From contig JBEKEC010000006.1 of assembly GCA_050014015.1 (NCBI GenBank), positions 72,513 to 136,512 on the forward strand: 64,000 nt of DNA. Direction: 5' to 3'. A program made the translations under genes and the position numbers. How positions within the stretch are numbered: position 1 is the first letter of the stretch; every line of letters begins with the position of its first letter. This DNA comes from PALSA-1353 sp050014015. Lineage in GTDB: Bacteria; Planctomycetota; Phycisphaerae; Tepidisphaerales; Tepidisphaeraceae. Shown in pieces: positions 1-7,823 of this stretch. The notes beneath the pieces were generated by a model. That model ran no database searches. It was not told where the DNA came from and saw only the letters and a list, made by a program, of their open reading frames with translations.

Positions 1-100
1 TAAACGACTTGCGACAATTACGCAGATCGCGTTTTACACTCAAAACAATGAAAAAGCGCCAAATGTGTAAAACGGCTTCCCGACTCAACCCCCTCTTCCA

Positions 101-128
101 TTCGGCATTTGGCACTCGGCATTCGGCA
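101..128. repeat. Short heptad tandem repeat
   Basis: Four consecutive 7-base units of the form NTYGGCA lie just downstream of the radical SAM gene, with no spacer between units. The window has other arrays with the same 7-base period but different sequence (near 28.3, 29.3, 37.4 and 57.3 kb). The first 138 bases hold no gene that I can support. Confidence 0.7.
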
Positions 129-138
129 TTCCCCGTCC

Positions 139-1296
139 TCATACCAGCGGCCGCACGCGCCCGTCCCCGTGCCCGCCGCGCTTGCCCCAGACGCCGGGAA
201 TCGGCGTCGAACAGTTCGGGCATTTGCCATCCGCCCCGATGCGGTTCTCCCGCACCAGGAACCCGTGCCGGCGGATCAACGTCGTCTTGCAGTTATGGCA
301 GCGGGTGTTCTCCCATTCCCCGACCTGGCCCGGCAGGTTGCCGGGATAGATGTAGCGGATGCCCGCCCGTTGGCCATACTCCACGATTCGCATCAGATCG
401 TCGGCGGTGGTTTGGCGGTAGCCATCGGTCATTTTGTAATCGGGATGGAAGGCCGTGACGTGCCAGGGCATGAGGAGATCGACAGATACCAGAAAATCGG
501 CCATGCGCTTCAGTTCCTCGGGATCGTCGCTGAAGCCGGGCACTACGAGCGTCACGATCTCCACCCAGAACCCGCGCTCCTTGAGCATGCGGATCGTCCC
601 CGTCACGTTTTCCAAAATTCCGCCAAGTTGGCGGTAGTGTTGCGGGTTGAACGTCTTGAGATCGACCTTGTACGCATCGACGTGGGGGCGAAGGAAATCG
701 AGCACCTGTTCCGTGCCGTTGCCGTTGGAGATGTACGCGCATTTCAGCCCGCGCGTGCGGGCTTCCCGAAAGACCGCGACCGCCCATTCGCTGGTGATGA
801 GCGGCTCGTTGTAGCTCGACGCGATCACCGGCGCGCCGTGCTGGATCGCCAGGTCCACCAGTTGTTTCGGATTGGTCAACCGCGGCGGCGCGGCGGCCTT
901 GGGATCGCGCAGCATCTGGCTCGTCACCCAGTTCTGGCAATATCCGCAGTGATAATCGCAACCGAGCATCCCGAACGTGAGCGCGTCGCTGCCGGCCAGG
1001 CAATGGAAGAACGGCTTCTTCTCGATCGGGTCGCAAGCCAGCGCTCCGACGTATCCGAACGGAACCTTCAGGACTCCGTTGTCGTTGAAGCGAACCCGGC
1101 AGACTCCATCGCGCCCGGGTTTGACCAGGCACCGGTGGCCGCAGGCGAAGCAGCGGACCGCGCCGTCGGCCTCGTGCCGGATCAACTCCTCCGCCGCCGG
1201 GGCCACGTGCTGATGCAGCATGTCCTTCAGCGATTTCAGCCGGCTTTGTTCGTCGAGGATTCCCAAGCTCGCCATGGTCGCGCCTTCCAATCCCAT
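139..1296 (-). CDS. amrS: AmmeMemoRadiSam system radical SAM enzyme
   Basis: About 385 residues. The radical SAM motif CxxxCxxC is at Cys113, Cys117 and Cys120 (CDYHCGYC), preceded by a cysteine-rich N-terminal segment (CFACGHRC) and followed by a C-terminal zinc-ribbon-like stretch (CHNC...CPNC). This layout fits the AmrS family, radical SAM proteins usually found with Memo-like and AMMECR1-like partners whose combined reaction is not established. ATG at 1296 is preferred because GGAG lies 8 bases upstream; an in-frame GTG at 1305 has no room for that site. The gene is divergent from the hydrolase at 1368. No Memo or AMMECR1 gene occurs in this window, so partners must lie elsewhere or be absent. 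Family assignment is confident; substrate unknown. Confidence 0.9.
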   Translation of the reverse strand: MGLEGATMASLGILDEQSRLKSLKDMLHQHVAPAAEELIRHEADGAVRCFACGHRCLVKPGRDGVCRVRFNDNGVLKVPFGYVGALACDPIEKKPFFHCLAGSDALTFGMLGCDYHCGYCQNWVTSQMLRDPKAAAPPRLTNPKQLVDLAIQHGAPVIASSYNEPLITSEWAVAVFREARTRGLKCAYISNGNGTEQVLDFLRPHVDAYKVDLKTFNPQHYRQLGGILENVTGTIRMLKERGFWVEIVTLVVPGFSDDPEELKRMADFLVSVDLLMPWHVTAFHPDYKMTDGYRQTTADDLMRIVEYGQRAGIRYIYPGNLPGQVGEWENTRCHNCKTTLIRRHGFLVRENRIGADGKCPNCSTPIPGVWGKRGGHGDGRVRPLV

Positions 1297-1367
1297 TTTA
1301 GTCACTCCAAAGCCGTAGAAACAGCCAATTCTTCTCCACTGCTCCTCGTTCCGTTATAGTTTCGCCC

Positions 1368-2534
1368 TTGAGATTCAACGCCTTTTTTCTACTGCTGATT
1401 GAGGTGATCGCCATGTTGAACCAGGGATGCGCATCGGTGTCGGAGCAGCCCGAAACCGTCCATTGGCCGAAGATCGCCGGAATCGACCGGGCCATGCAGG
1501 CCTTCGTCGATCGCGGCGAGCTTTCGGGGGCCGTGACGCTGGTGGCGGATCGGCAACGCATCCTTCATCTCTCGGCCGTGGGCCAGCGCGACGTCAAACA
1601 CCATTTGCCCATGCGCACCGACACGATCTTCTGGATCGCCTCGATGACCAAGCTCATGACTTCCACGGCGGTCATGATGCTTCAGGATGAGGGCAAGCTT
1701 TCGATTGACGATCCGGCGTCAAAATACATTCCGGAGTTCGACGGGCTGAAGACTCCCTCCGGCAAGCCGGCGAACCTGACGCTGCGCCAGCTCCTGACGC
1801 ACACCAGCGGTTTGGCGGAAGCGCCGCGGGACGTGATGTTCAAGGCCCGCACGCTGGCAGAACTGATCCCGTTTTATCTGGATCGGCCGACGTCCTTCGA
1901 GCCGGGGAAGAAATGGGATTATTGCCAATCCGGCATCAACACGCTGGGCCGGATCATCGAGATCGTCTCGGGCGAGTCCTACGCGGATTTCCTGCAACAC
2001 CGGCTGTTCGATCCGATGGGTTTGAAGGACGCGACGTTTTATCCGAGCGACGAGCAACTCCAACGGCTGGCGCAGAGTTACGTCTTGAAGAGAGGCCGGC
2101 TGGAACGGATTCAGATCGATCGCCCGGTCGGCATTCGCAAACATTTTCCCGCCGCCAACGGCGGATTGTTCTGCACCGCCGGGGAATATTGCCGGTTCTG
2201 CCAAATGCTGCTGAACGGCGGGACGCTGGATGGCCGGCGGTATCTGAGTGCGGAAAGCATCCACGAGATGACGAGCGTGCAGACGGACGGGCTGAAGGCG
2301 GGTTTTGTGCCGGGAAGCGGATGGGGGCTGGCGTTCGGCATCGTGCGGGAACCGCAGGGGATCGCCGCGACGCTCTCGCCCGGCACGTACGGGCATGGCG
2401 GAGCTTACGGAACCCAGGCGTGGATCGATCCGGTCAAGGGGCGGATTTACATTCTGTTGATCCAGCGCGGCGATCTGGATAACGCGGATAATTGTAAATT
2501 CCGGCAGGCGTTTCAAGAGGCCGCGGCGCAATAG
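1368..2534 (+). CDS. Serine hydrolase, beta-lactamase family (class C-like/esterase)
   Basis: 388 residues from the TTG at 1368. The SxxK nucleophile motif is Ser92-Met-Thr-Lys95 (ASMTK), in the position expected for the beta-lactamase/transpeptidase-like superfamily, followed by typical motifs (LLTHTSGL near residue 142, a tyrosine-containing YCQSGIN near 184, a C-terminal HGGAYGT). The N-terminus is hydrophobic with a Cys at 21 (LNQGC), a poor lipobox, so it is probably exported and possibly a lipoprotein. A second start, ATG at 1413, has GAGG 8 bases upstream and would remove most of the hydrophobic segment. Members include esterases, D-aminopeptidases and cell-wall peptidases; true beta-lactamase activity cannot be concluded. 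Confidence 0.88.
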   Translation: MRFNAFFLLLIEVIAMLNQGCASVSEQPETVHWPKIAGIDRAMQAFVDRGELSGAVTLVADRQRILHLSAVGQRDVKHHLPMRTDTIFWIASMTKLMTSTAVMMLQDEGKLSIDDPASKYIPEFDGLKTPSGKPANLTLRQLLTHTSGLAEAPRDVMFKARTLAELIPFYLDRPTSFEPGKKWDYCQSGINTLGRIIEIVSGESYADFLQHRLFDPMGLKDATFYPSDEQLQRLAQSYVLKRGRLERIQIDRPVGIRKHFPAANGGLFCTAGEYCRFCQMLLNGGTLDGRRYLSAESIHEMTSVQTDGLKAGFVPGSGWGLAFGIVREPQGIAATLSPGTYGHGGAYGTQAWIDPVKGRIYILLIQRGDLDNADNCKFRQAFQEAAAQ

Positions 2535-3252
2535 GCGCCGCCGCACGCTTCGCCGAAATAGTAACCACCAACCTTTGGATCGAATGCCGCGGATCGGACC
2601 GGCCGATGGATTCCTTCTGCTCCGGGGCCAGAAATCGCAGCCATTCCTTGCGGTTTGTCACGTCGCTATGGCCGGCGTCCTGACCGATGAGCAGCGGATC
2701 GGGAGCATACATCTTGAAATGGCGCATCAGGGAGGAAATCACCAGGTCGCAGTGATCGTTCGTGGTACTCCGCCAGAATTGGGAAAGAACCCCCATCAGC
2801 CGGCCGCGAACGGCGTAGGCATGGCTGCGATTGGAGGCCACGCAGCGCACCACGCCGGGACAGACCATCTCGGGCGGCCGCAAGTGCTCGGCGCCGAGCA
2901 TCAACCCATCCCAATCGTCCGGAACCTTCCCCATGAATTCCCGGGCAAGGGTTGAAAAATTCTCAACGGGATAGGCATCGTCCTCCAGCACCAGCAGCGC
3001 GCGCACGCCATCGTTGATGGCCGAATCGAGAACCGCGCGATGGGATAGAAGACATCCCCAGGCGCCGGGGCCTTTGTCCCATCCAGCCGGTGTCCCCACC
3101 ACCTCTCCGTCAACGGCTTCAAAGCGCCGGGGCGTTTTGAACGGCCAGGCACCGAGCGTTTGCCAGAACCGCTCCAGCCGGTCGCGCCGGCGGGCAAGGT
3201 TCACAACCACCACTCGGTCGAATGTCTCGGAAAAATCGGCAACGCCGTCCAT
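2434..3252 (-). CDS. Glycosyltransferase family 25 (LPS glycosyltransferase type)
   Basis: About 272 residues from ATG 3252. The N-terminus FDRVVVVNLARRRDRLERF and the LEDDAYP segment near residue 105 are characteristic of GT25 enzymes, which transfer sugars, often galactose, in lipooligosaccharide synthesis in the cytoplasm. The start at 3252 matches the conserved family N-terminus; the longer frame to 3300 adds a low-complexity leader. The last roughly 33 codons run antisense through the end of the convergent hydrolase gene, an overlap of about 100 bases, so the C-terminal tail may be a read-through extension. Acceptor and donor are unknown. No sugar-nucleotide pathway genes are adjacent. 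Confidence 0.82.
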   Translation of the reverse strand: MDGVADFSETFDRVVVVNLARRRDRLERFWQTLGAWPFKTPRRFEAVDGEVVGTPAGWDKGPGAWGCLLSHRAVLDSAINDGVRALLVLEDDAYPVENFSTLAREFMGKVPDDWDGLMLGAEHLRPPEMVCPGVVRCVASNRSHAYAVRGRLMGVLSQFWRSTTNDHCDLVISSLMRHFKMYAPDPLLIGQDAGHSDVTNRKEWLRFLAPEQKESIGRSDPRHSIQRLVVTISAKRAAAPIAPRPLETPAGIYNYPRYPDRRAGSTECKSAP

Positions 3253-3358
3253 GGCCAACCCTTTTTTGTTATCAAACCTATCGACATTGCCGGCTGGCAT
3301 GCATTAAAAACACGCAACTTCACCATTGATCCGCCTAATATTACCCTGAAAGGAAACC

Positions 3359-4642
3359 GTGGAGAACAAATTCCAGGATTGGCAGGATGAACTCAAGTTC
3401 GTCGTCGAATTCATGCGCGAGATGAGTCTCCAGACCGATCCCCAGATCGCCGCGAATCTGTACGGCGAGCGGTTGCGCCAGGGCGGCTTCGTCACATCCG
3501 ATGGATACTTGGCGGTAAGCCGCCGCGATCTCACCCATCCGGCCTACCGCATCACCCGCAGCTCGACTTGGAAGGAAAACATCAACCCGTGGACGGAAAA
3601 ACACCGCCTGCCGGTCTTCACCACCGGGCTGCTCTGCGAGTTGGTCTACTCCAATAAGTCCACGGTTATCGAGGACCTTCCCGCGGCGTTCGCAGCCGAC
3701 GATCCCGCGGCGGAGTATTTTCGCGGCATGAACTTCCTGTTGGCCATGCCGCAGTTCGACCGCGGCGAGGCGATCAATATGGGCGTGGTTTTGACCCGTC
3801 ATTCCGAGGGGATACCGCGCGAGCGGATTCCGATGATGGTCATGCAGTCCAATCTGTGGGGATTCGCCGTCCTCAGCGGGGTGTTGCGGCTCGAGTTGAA
3901 GACGGCCTACGACGCTCTCGACCACGAGCTCAAAGCGGTTGGCGACATCCAACGCTCGCTCTTGCCGCATACGCTGCCCACCATCCCCGGTCTGGATCTG
4001 GCCGCTCACTACGAAACTTCGCAGCGCGCCGGCGGCGACTATTACGATTTGTTCCCATTGCCCCGCGACCGCTGGGGAATCATCATCGCGGACGTGAGCG
4101 GACACGGCATTCCCGCGGCGGTGAGGATGGCGATCACCCACGCGATCGTCCACACCCGTCCCGACTTCGCCATGCCCCCCGGCGAAATGCTTGGTTATCT
4201 CAACACCATCCTCGAGGAACGCTACATCGGACGAACCGGATCGTTCATCACCGCTCTGTATGCCATTTATGACCCAGGAACTCGTGAACTGAGTTACTCC
4301 TCCGCCGGGCATCCGCCACCGCGTTTCGTTCGCGGCGACCGCGCGACCGCGCTTGACGGCCGCGGCGGTCTGCCGTTAGGCATCGACCAAACCGTGCGCT
4401 ACCCGGTGAACCACCTGTTTCTGCACCCCGGCGATCGCCTGCTTTTGTACACCGATGGCGTATCCGAGGCTCTCAATCCAGCGCGAGAACCCTTCGGAAC
4501 CGATTCCCTGGACGCAGCGTGCCTGGCAAGCGAAAGCAACGCGCCATCCCTCTTGCGCTCCGTGCTCGCCGCCCTTGAGCGACATTGCGGCGACGCCCCG
4601 CCTGCCGATGACAGAACGCTGTTGGCCGTCTGTGTGCGGTGA
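3359..4642 (+). CDS. PP2C-type SpoIIE-family phosphatase with GAF-like sensor
   Basis: 427 residues from a GTG preceded by AAAGGAAACC. The N-terminal ~210 residues look like a degenerate GAF-type sensory region. Residues ~220-427 carry SpoIIE/RsbU phosphatase motifs: GDIQRSLLPHTLP linker, RAGGDYYDLF, ADVSGHGIPAA with the metal-binding aspartate, and SAGHPPP. Such phosphatases dephosphorylate anti-sigma-factor antagonists in partner-switching cascades and are Mn/Mg-dependent. No anti-sigma, anti-anti-sigma or sigma factor gene is adjacent, so targets are unknown. It stands alone and is transcribed toward the toxin-antitoxin pair, with about 155 bases between them. Confidence 0.9.
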   Translation: MENKFQDWQDELKFVVEFMREMSLQTDPQIAANLYGERLRQGGFVTSDGYLAVSRRDLTHPAYRITRSSTWKENINPWTEKHRLPVFTTGLLCELVYSNKSTVIEDLPAAFAADDPAAEYFRGMNFLLAMPQFDRGEAINMGVVLTRHSEGIPRERIPMMVMQSNLWGFAVLSGVLRLELKTAYDALDHELKAVGDIQRSLLPHTLPTIPGLDLAAHYETSQRAGGDYYDLFPLPRDRWGIIIADVSGHGIPAAVRMAITHAIVHTRPDFAMPPGEMLGYLNTILEERYIGRTGSFITALYAIYDPGTRELSYSSAGHPPPRFVRGDRATALDGRGGLPLGIDQTVRYPVNHLFLHPGDRLLLYTDGVSEALNPAREPFGTDSLDAACLASESNAPSLLRSVLAALERHCGDAPPADDRTLLAVCVR

Positions 4643-4797
4643 TGATCCGATTATCGTGCTTGCAGGCGTTGGCGCCCAAAATGATTTGCGGTTCGCGGAG
4701 GTGCTTTCACGCGGTCGACGCCGATTGGGTCCCCGGTCTCTCGCACGTGACGACGAGCTTTGCGGCGTACTATGATAGAATGATGCGGAGGTGAATT

Positions 4798-5073
4798 ATG
4801 GCCGTGACATTTCAACTACCCGCCGATGTCGAACAGAAACTCCGAGCGGAAAGCCCCGATCTTGAGGGTGAGGCGAAGGAGGCGTACGCCGTGGAACTAT
4901 TCCGGCGCGGGAAGCTCACACATTACGAGTTGTCGAAGGTCCTCGGCCTGGATCGCGTCGAAACGGATGCCTTCCTCAAGCGGCATAACGTGTACGAGGG
5001 ATCTCTCACGCCCGATGATCTTGAAGCCGACCGAAAGACGCTGGAACACATGCTTGGTCCAGCGCGTCACTGA
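4798..5073 (+). CDS. UPF0175-family antitoxin
   Basis: 91 residues. The sequence has the UPF0175 pattern: an N-terminal beta-strand (VTFQLPADVEQKL), then an HTH-like stretch (EAYAVELFRRGKLTHYELSKVLGLDRVETDAFLK, residues ~27-60) with an acidic tail. The family is commonly the antitoxin partner of a PIN/DUF3368 protein and binds DNA and toxin. A strong ribosome-binding site, GGAGGTGAATT, precedes the ATG. Its TGA stop shares one base with the ATG of the toxin, indicating coupled translation. Autoregulation is expected for the family but no operator was identified. Confidence 0.88.
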   Translation: MAVTFQLPADVEQKLRAESPDLEGEAKEAYAVELFRRGKLTHYELSKVLGLDRVETDAFLKRHNVYEGSLTPDDLEADRKTLEHMLGPARH

Positions 5074-5561
5074 TGCTCGTTATCGCCGACAGTTCTCCGC
5101 TTATCGTGCTGGCAAATATTGGCGCTATGCATGTTCTGCCATCGCTTTTTGGCCAAGTGACGATTCCGCCGCAAGTGGCCGCGGAGTTAGCGCAATCGAA
5201 CCGGCCGAAGATCATTCGGGACTTTATTGCCAATCGGCCGTCCTGGCTTAACGTCCAAAGCCCTTCGTTGAATGAACAGATTCCATTGCTCCAAGCGGGG
5301 GAAATAGCAGCCATCAATCTCGCCAGAGAACTGAAGGCCGACCTGCTTCTGATCGACGAGGTTCAAGGACGACGGGCGGCCGCAGTGAGAAAAATACCGC
5401 TAACCGGAACAATCGGTGTACTTGAAATGGCGGCAAAGACGAATCTACTGGACCTCAAAGAAGCCTTCGATCAAGTGAAACAGACTGACTTTTGGATATC
5501 GCCAAAGTTGCTTGACGAACGACTAAAAATGCACAAAAGGCAAGCCGAAGAAGGGATTTGA
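5073..5561 (+). CDS. PIN-domain (DUF3368) toxin nuclease
   Basis: 162 residues. It begins MLVIADSSPLIVLANIG, the DUF3368 PIN signature with the first catalytic Asp at residue 6; further acidic residues occur in LLLIDEVQGRRAA (~residue 92) and in the C-terminal half. PIN toxins are Mg-dependent ribonucleases neutralised by the upstream antitoxin. The start overlaps the antitoxin stop by one base. The last six codons overlap the 3' 18 bases of the convergent tRNA-Thr gene (from 5544), so the end of the reading frame is made of tRNA sequence. This suggests the pair came to rest against the tRNA gene, or lost its native 3' end there. Confidence 0.88.
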   Translation: MLVIADSSPLIVLANIGAMHVLPSLFGQVTIPPQVAAELAQSNRPKIIRDFIANRPSWLNVQSPSLNEQIPLLQAGEIAAINLARELKADLLLIDEVQGRRAAAVRKIPLTGTIGVLEMAAKTNLLDLKEAFDQVKQTDFWISPKLLDERLKMHKRQAEEGI

Positions 5562-5614
5562 ACCCTTAACCCCCGCTTTACGAAAGCGGTGCTCTGCCGT
5601 TGAGCTACTTCGGC
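5544..5614 (-). tRNA. tRNA-Thr (anticodon CGT)
   Basis: 71 nt cloverleaf on the minus strand. The 7-bp acceptor pairs perfectly (GCCGAAG/CTTCGGC), the D stem is GCTC/GAGC, the anticodon stem CCGCT/AGCGG closes loop TTCGTAA giving anticodon CGT, and the T arm is AAGGG-TTCAAAT-CCCTT. No 3' CCA is encoded. Its 3' end overlaps the convergent PIN toxin gene. A 43-base stretch covering its 5' half is repeated exactly at 6155-6197. Confidence 0.97.
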
Positions 5615-5638
5615 GGAATTCGCTTTGGGGCGGAGAGT

Positions 5639-6055
5639 TTAACCGGATTTCGTATGAGCGGCAATGTGACCGGAATACTCCGAATTTTCGTCTTCTGAAA
5701 TGGAAAAACCATCGAAAACCCCGTCCCATAGCTCGTCCCCGGCAGTAACGATTTCCAAGAAATCGATTTTCCCTTCCTTGAAGAACAAGATCGCAACTAA
5801 ACCGTGTTTTATACCAGGAATCGCGATCAACCGTTTGAGAACCAAAAACCTCGTCGGGGCCTCAAGCACTGGAGCAGGCTTGAAATTGGTGTAACTACCG
5901 ACCCCGGTAAACTCGCGGCTCAGAACGTGAAGTCTGGGAACGACGGCAAGAAGTCCGGGTAGTTTCGAAGTAAAATGCTCGAGGATTGTCACCTCAAGTT
6001 CGTTCGGCGTGGTTTGGCCGGGCCGGATCGAGCTCTGCCGCGAGATCCTTTCCAT
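5639..6055 (-). CDS. Hypothetical protein between two tRNA-Thr copies
   Basis: 138 residues from ATG 6055; I do not recognise a family. It has the composition of a soluble folded protein, with mixed alpha/beta character (e.g. FTSKLPGLLAVVPRLHVLSREF, then VAILFFKEGKIDFLEIVTAGDELW) and no signal peptide or membrane segment. The nucleotide composition is less G+C-rich than neighbouring genes. It sits exactly in the interval bounded by the intact tRNA-Thr (5544-5614) and the degraded tRNA-Thr copy (6124-6194), all on the minus strand, so it may be the cargo of a small insertion at the tRNA. Function unknown. Confidence 0.6.
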   Translation of the reverse strand: MERISRQSSIRPGQTTPNELEVTILEHFTSKLPGLLAVVPRLHVLSREFTGVGSYTNFKPAPVLEAPTRFLVLKRLIAIPGIKHGLVAILFFKEGKIDFLEIVTAGDELWDGVFDGFSISEDENSEYSGHIAAHTKSG

Positions 6056-6123
6056 TACTGCGGATTATAGTGAGCATATCCAGACAAATCGATTGCGTCA
6101 GTCCACCAACTCCATTCGCTTCC

Positions 6124-6194
6124 CCGGAATCTCGGACCTCGACCCGGAACCATGGCTTTACGAAAGCGGTGCTCTGCCGTTGAGCTACTTCGGC
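6124..6194 (-). pseudogene. Degraded tRNA-Thr copy
   Basis: The 5' half of tRNA-Thr(CGT) is repeated without change (43 identical bases at 6155-6197 versus 5575-5617, extending 3 bases beyond the tRNA 5' end), including the anticodon loop. The 3' half has the right spacing but has drifted: the 3' side of the anticodon stem mismatches at two positions, the T arm no longer pairs well, and the acceptor 3' strand does not complement GCCGAAG. It is therefore unlikely to be functional. Confidence 0.8.
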
Positions 6195-6251
6195 GGATTT
6201 CTGGGATCGCAGGATATACGACACGGATACGCCGTTTCAAGGGCGAGAGCA

Positions 6252-7823
6252 TCAGGGCGAGGATCGGGAATCGGTCGGAATCATTCGGCAGGCGTTGCCG
6301 GCCGTGGTGGAGATCAGCAGTTGCCCGCGCCAGCCGGGCAATAGATCGGGGCCTTGGATTTCGCGGTGGGGGCCGATGAGCCAGAGACATCGGCGGGAAT
6401 GGAGTTGGCCGAGAATGGCGGGGTCGGGCGGTGCGGTGAGGATCAGCCAGGGATGATGCGAGGCCGGGGCGTAATATTTCAGGCCCATGTACCACGTTCC
6501 GGGAGAGACCCAGGGATCGGGGTTGGCGAAAACAAGCAGATCGTCGGGGGCGGCGTTGGCTTCGAGGTCGTGGGAGAGCTTGCGCCAATCCTCCAGTGGA
6601 GTGGCGCCGCTTTTGATTCGGTCGATGGCGGCGATGGCGGCCGCGGCGATGAAGGCGATGGCCAGGACGTCGCGCAGGCCTTTGCGGCGGGGCCAATCGA
6701 ACGCGGCGATGACGGCATAGATCGCCGGACTGGCGAGAATGGTGTAGCGAGGATATCCAATCAGGGTGGTTTGGCGGGCCAGATCAAGAACGGCCACGAA
6801 ACCGATGACGCCGATCATCCAGAGGGACCAGAGGAGCAAATCGCGGCGATGGGCAAGGCGCAGAATTGGCAATGCCATCGTCAGCAGGAAAACCGCCAGG
6901 ACGAGATTGGGCGCGCGGCGGGCGAGCGATTCACCGCCGCTTTCACCGAGCAGAAATTCGATCGGCAAGCCGATGATGCGAAAGAGCGTCAACTTGGCAT
7001 GATCGGAAACACGGTATTCCCGAAGAAACGTTGGGGCGAGCGACGGGAGCGTATGGGATTGCGTGATGAACAGGGGAATCCAGGCGGCGAGAGTGAGGAT
7101 CGCGCCGGCGGCGAGGGCGGTGAGAGTTTGCCGGCGCGCTCGGGATGGGAGACGAATCGCGGCGTAAGCGACCAGGGCGGGCAGCGCCCCGGCGGCAAGG
7201 TAATGGGTCAGCGCGGCGGCGGCGAAACAAATCGCCAGCCCCGCGAGGCGGAAGATAGCGACGCCTTGCAATTCGATCCGTAAAAGCAGGTCGATGGCGC
7301 ATAGTCCCAGGAGAATTAGCAGCGTGTAGCCGCGCGCATCCTGCGCGAAGTCGATCTGGGCGACGGCCAGGGCCATCAGGATTGCGGCCAGCAGTGCAAT
7401 CCTGGGTCCATGGAGAAATCGGCAGACGTTGAAAAAGACGAGAATGGCCGCCAAAGAAAAGATCGCCGAAAGCGATCGTGTGGCCGCCGCCCCGTTGCTG
7501 AAAAGATCGATCCACCATCGGAGCACGACAAAATACAATGGCGGATGCGTCACGCCGCCGAGATGTGTGCAGACGTTCCACCACGGCGCGGCCCCGGGCA
7601 GCCCGGTCAGGTCCGGCTGATCCGTGCGAATCACGTTGGGGGGCAGTTGATCGTGAACGGACCCGCGGCCCATGGCCATTTCGACGGACCAGATCTCGTC
7701 TTTCCACAGGCTGGGGCCGCCGATTTGATAAAAGCGCAAGAACGCCGCGGCCGCCAGGACAACACAGAGGATCACCCGATGACTTCGGGAAATGGGTCCA
7801 GGATTCGCGGGAGCATCGCTCAT
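6252..7823 (-). CDS. GT39-like membrane glycosyltransferase (paralogue A)
   Basis: About 523 residues from ATG 7823. It is a polytopic membrane protein with a hydrophobic first helix followed by FLRFYQIGGPSLWKDEIWS, where Asp-Glu lies at the position of the catalytic Asp of ArnT/PMT-type (GT39) enzymes in the first periplasmic loop. A second family motif is HPPLYFVVLRWW near residue 100. Ten or more hydrophobic helices follow, then a soluble C-terminal segment (SPGTWYMGLKYY). Enzymes of this type move sugars from polyprenyl-phosphate donors to lipids or proteins on the outer face of the membrane. The ATG shares one base with the stop of paralogue B (TGATG), so A is translationally coupled to B. 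Last gene of a three-paralogue operon. Confidence 0.85.
   Translation of the reverse strand: MSDAPANPGPISRSHRVILCVVLAAAAFLRFYQIGGPSLWKDEIWSVEMAMGRGSVHDQLPPNVIRTDQPDLTGLPGAAPWWNVCTHLGGVTHPPLYFVVLRWWIDLFSNGAAATRSLSAIFSLAAILVFFNVCRFLHGPRIALLAAILMALAVAQIDFAQDARGYTLLILLGLCAIDLLLRIELQGVAIFRLAGLAICFAAAALTHYLAAGALPALVAYAAIRLPSRARRQTLTALAAGAILTLAAWIPLFITQSHTLPSLAPTFLREYRVSDHAKLTLFRIIGLPIEFLLGESGGESLARRAPNLVLAVFLLTMALPILRLAHRRDLLLWSLWMIGVIGFVAVLDLARQTTLIGYPRYTILASPAIYAVIAAFDWPRRKGLRDVLAIAFIAAAAIAAIDRIKSGATPLEDWRKLSHDLEANAAPDDLLVFANPDPWVSPGTWYMGLKYYAPASHHPWLILTAPPDPAILGQLHSRRCLWLIGPHREIQGPDLLPGWRGQLLISTTAGNACRMIPTDSRSSP

Noticed and set aside
109..1359. A plus-strand frame of 416 codons antisense to amrS
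   Set aside because: No recognisable motif, while the opposite strand encodes a complete radical SAM enzyme.
6124..6194. Second functional tRNA-Thr
   Set aside because: The 3' acceptor strand, T stem and part of the anticodon stem no longer pair with the conserved 5' half.
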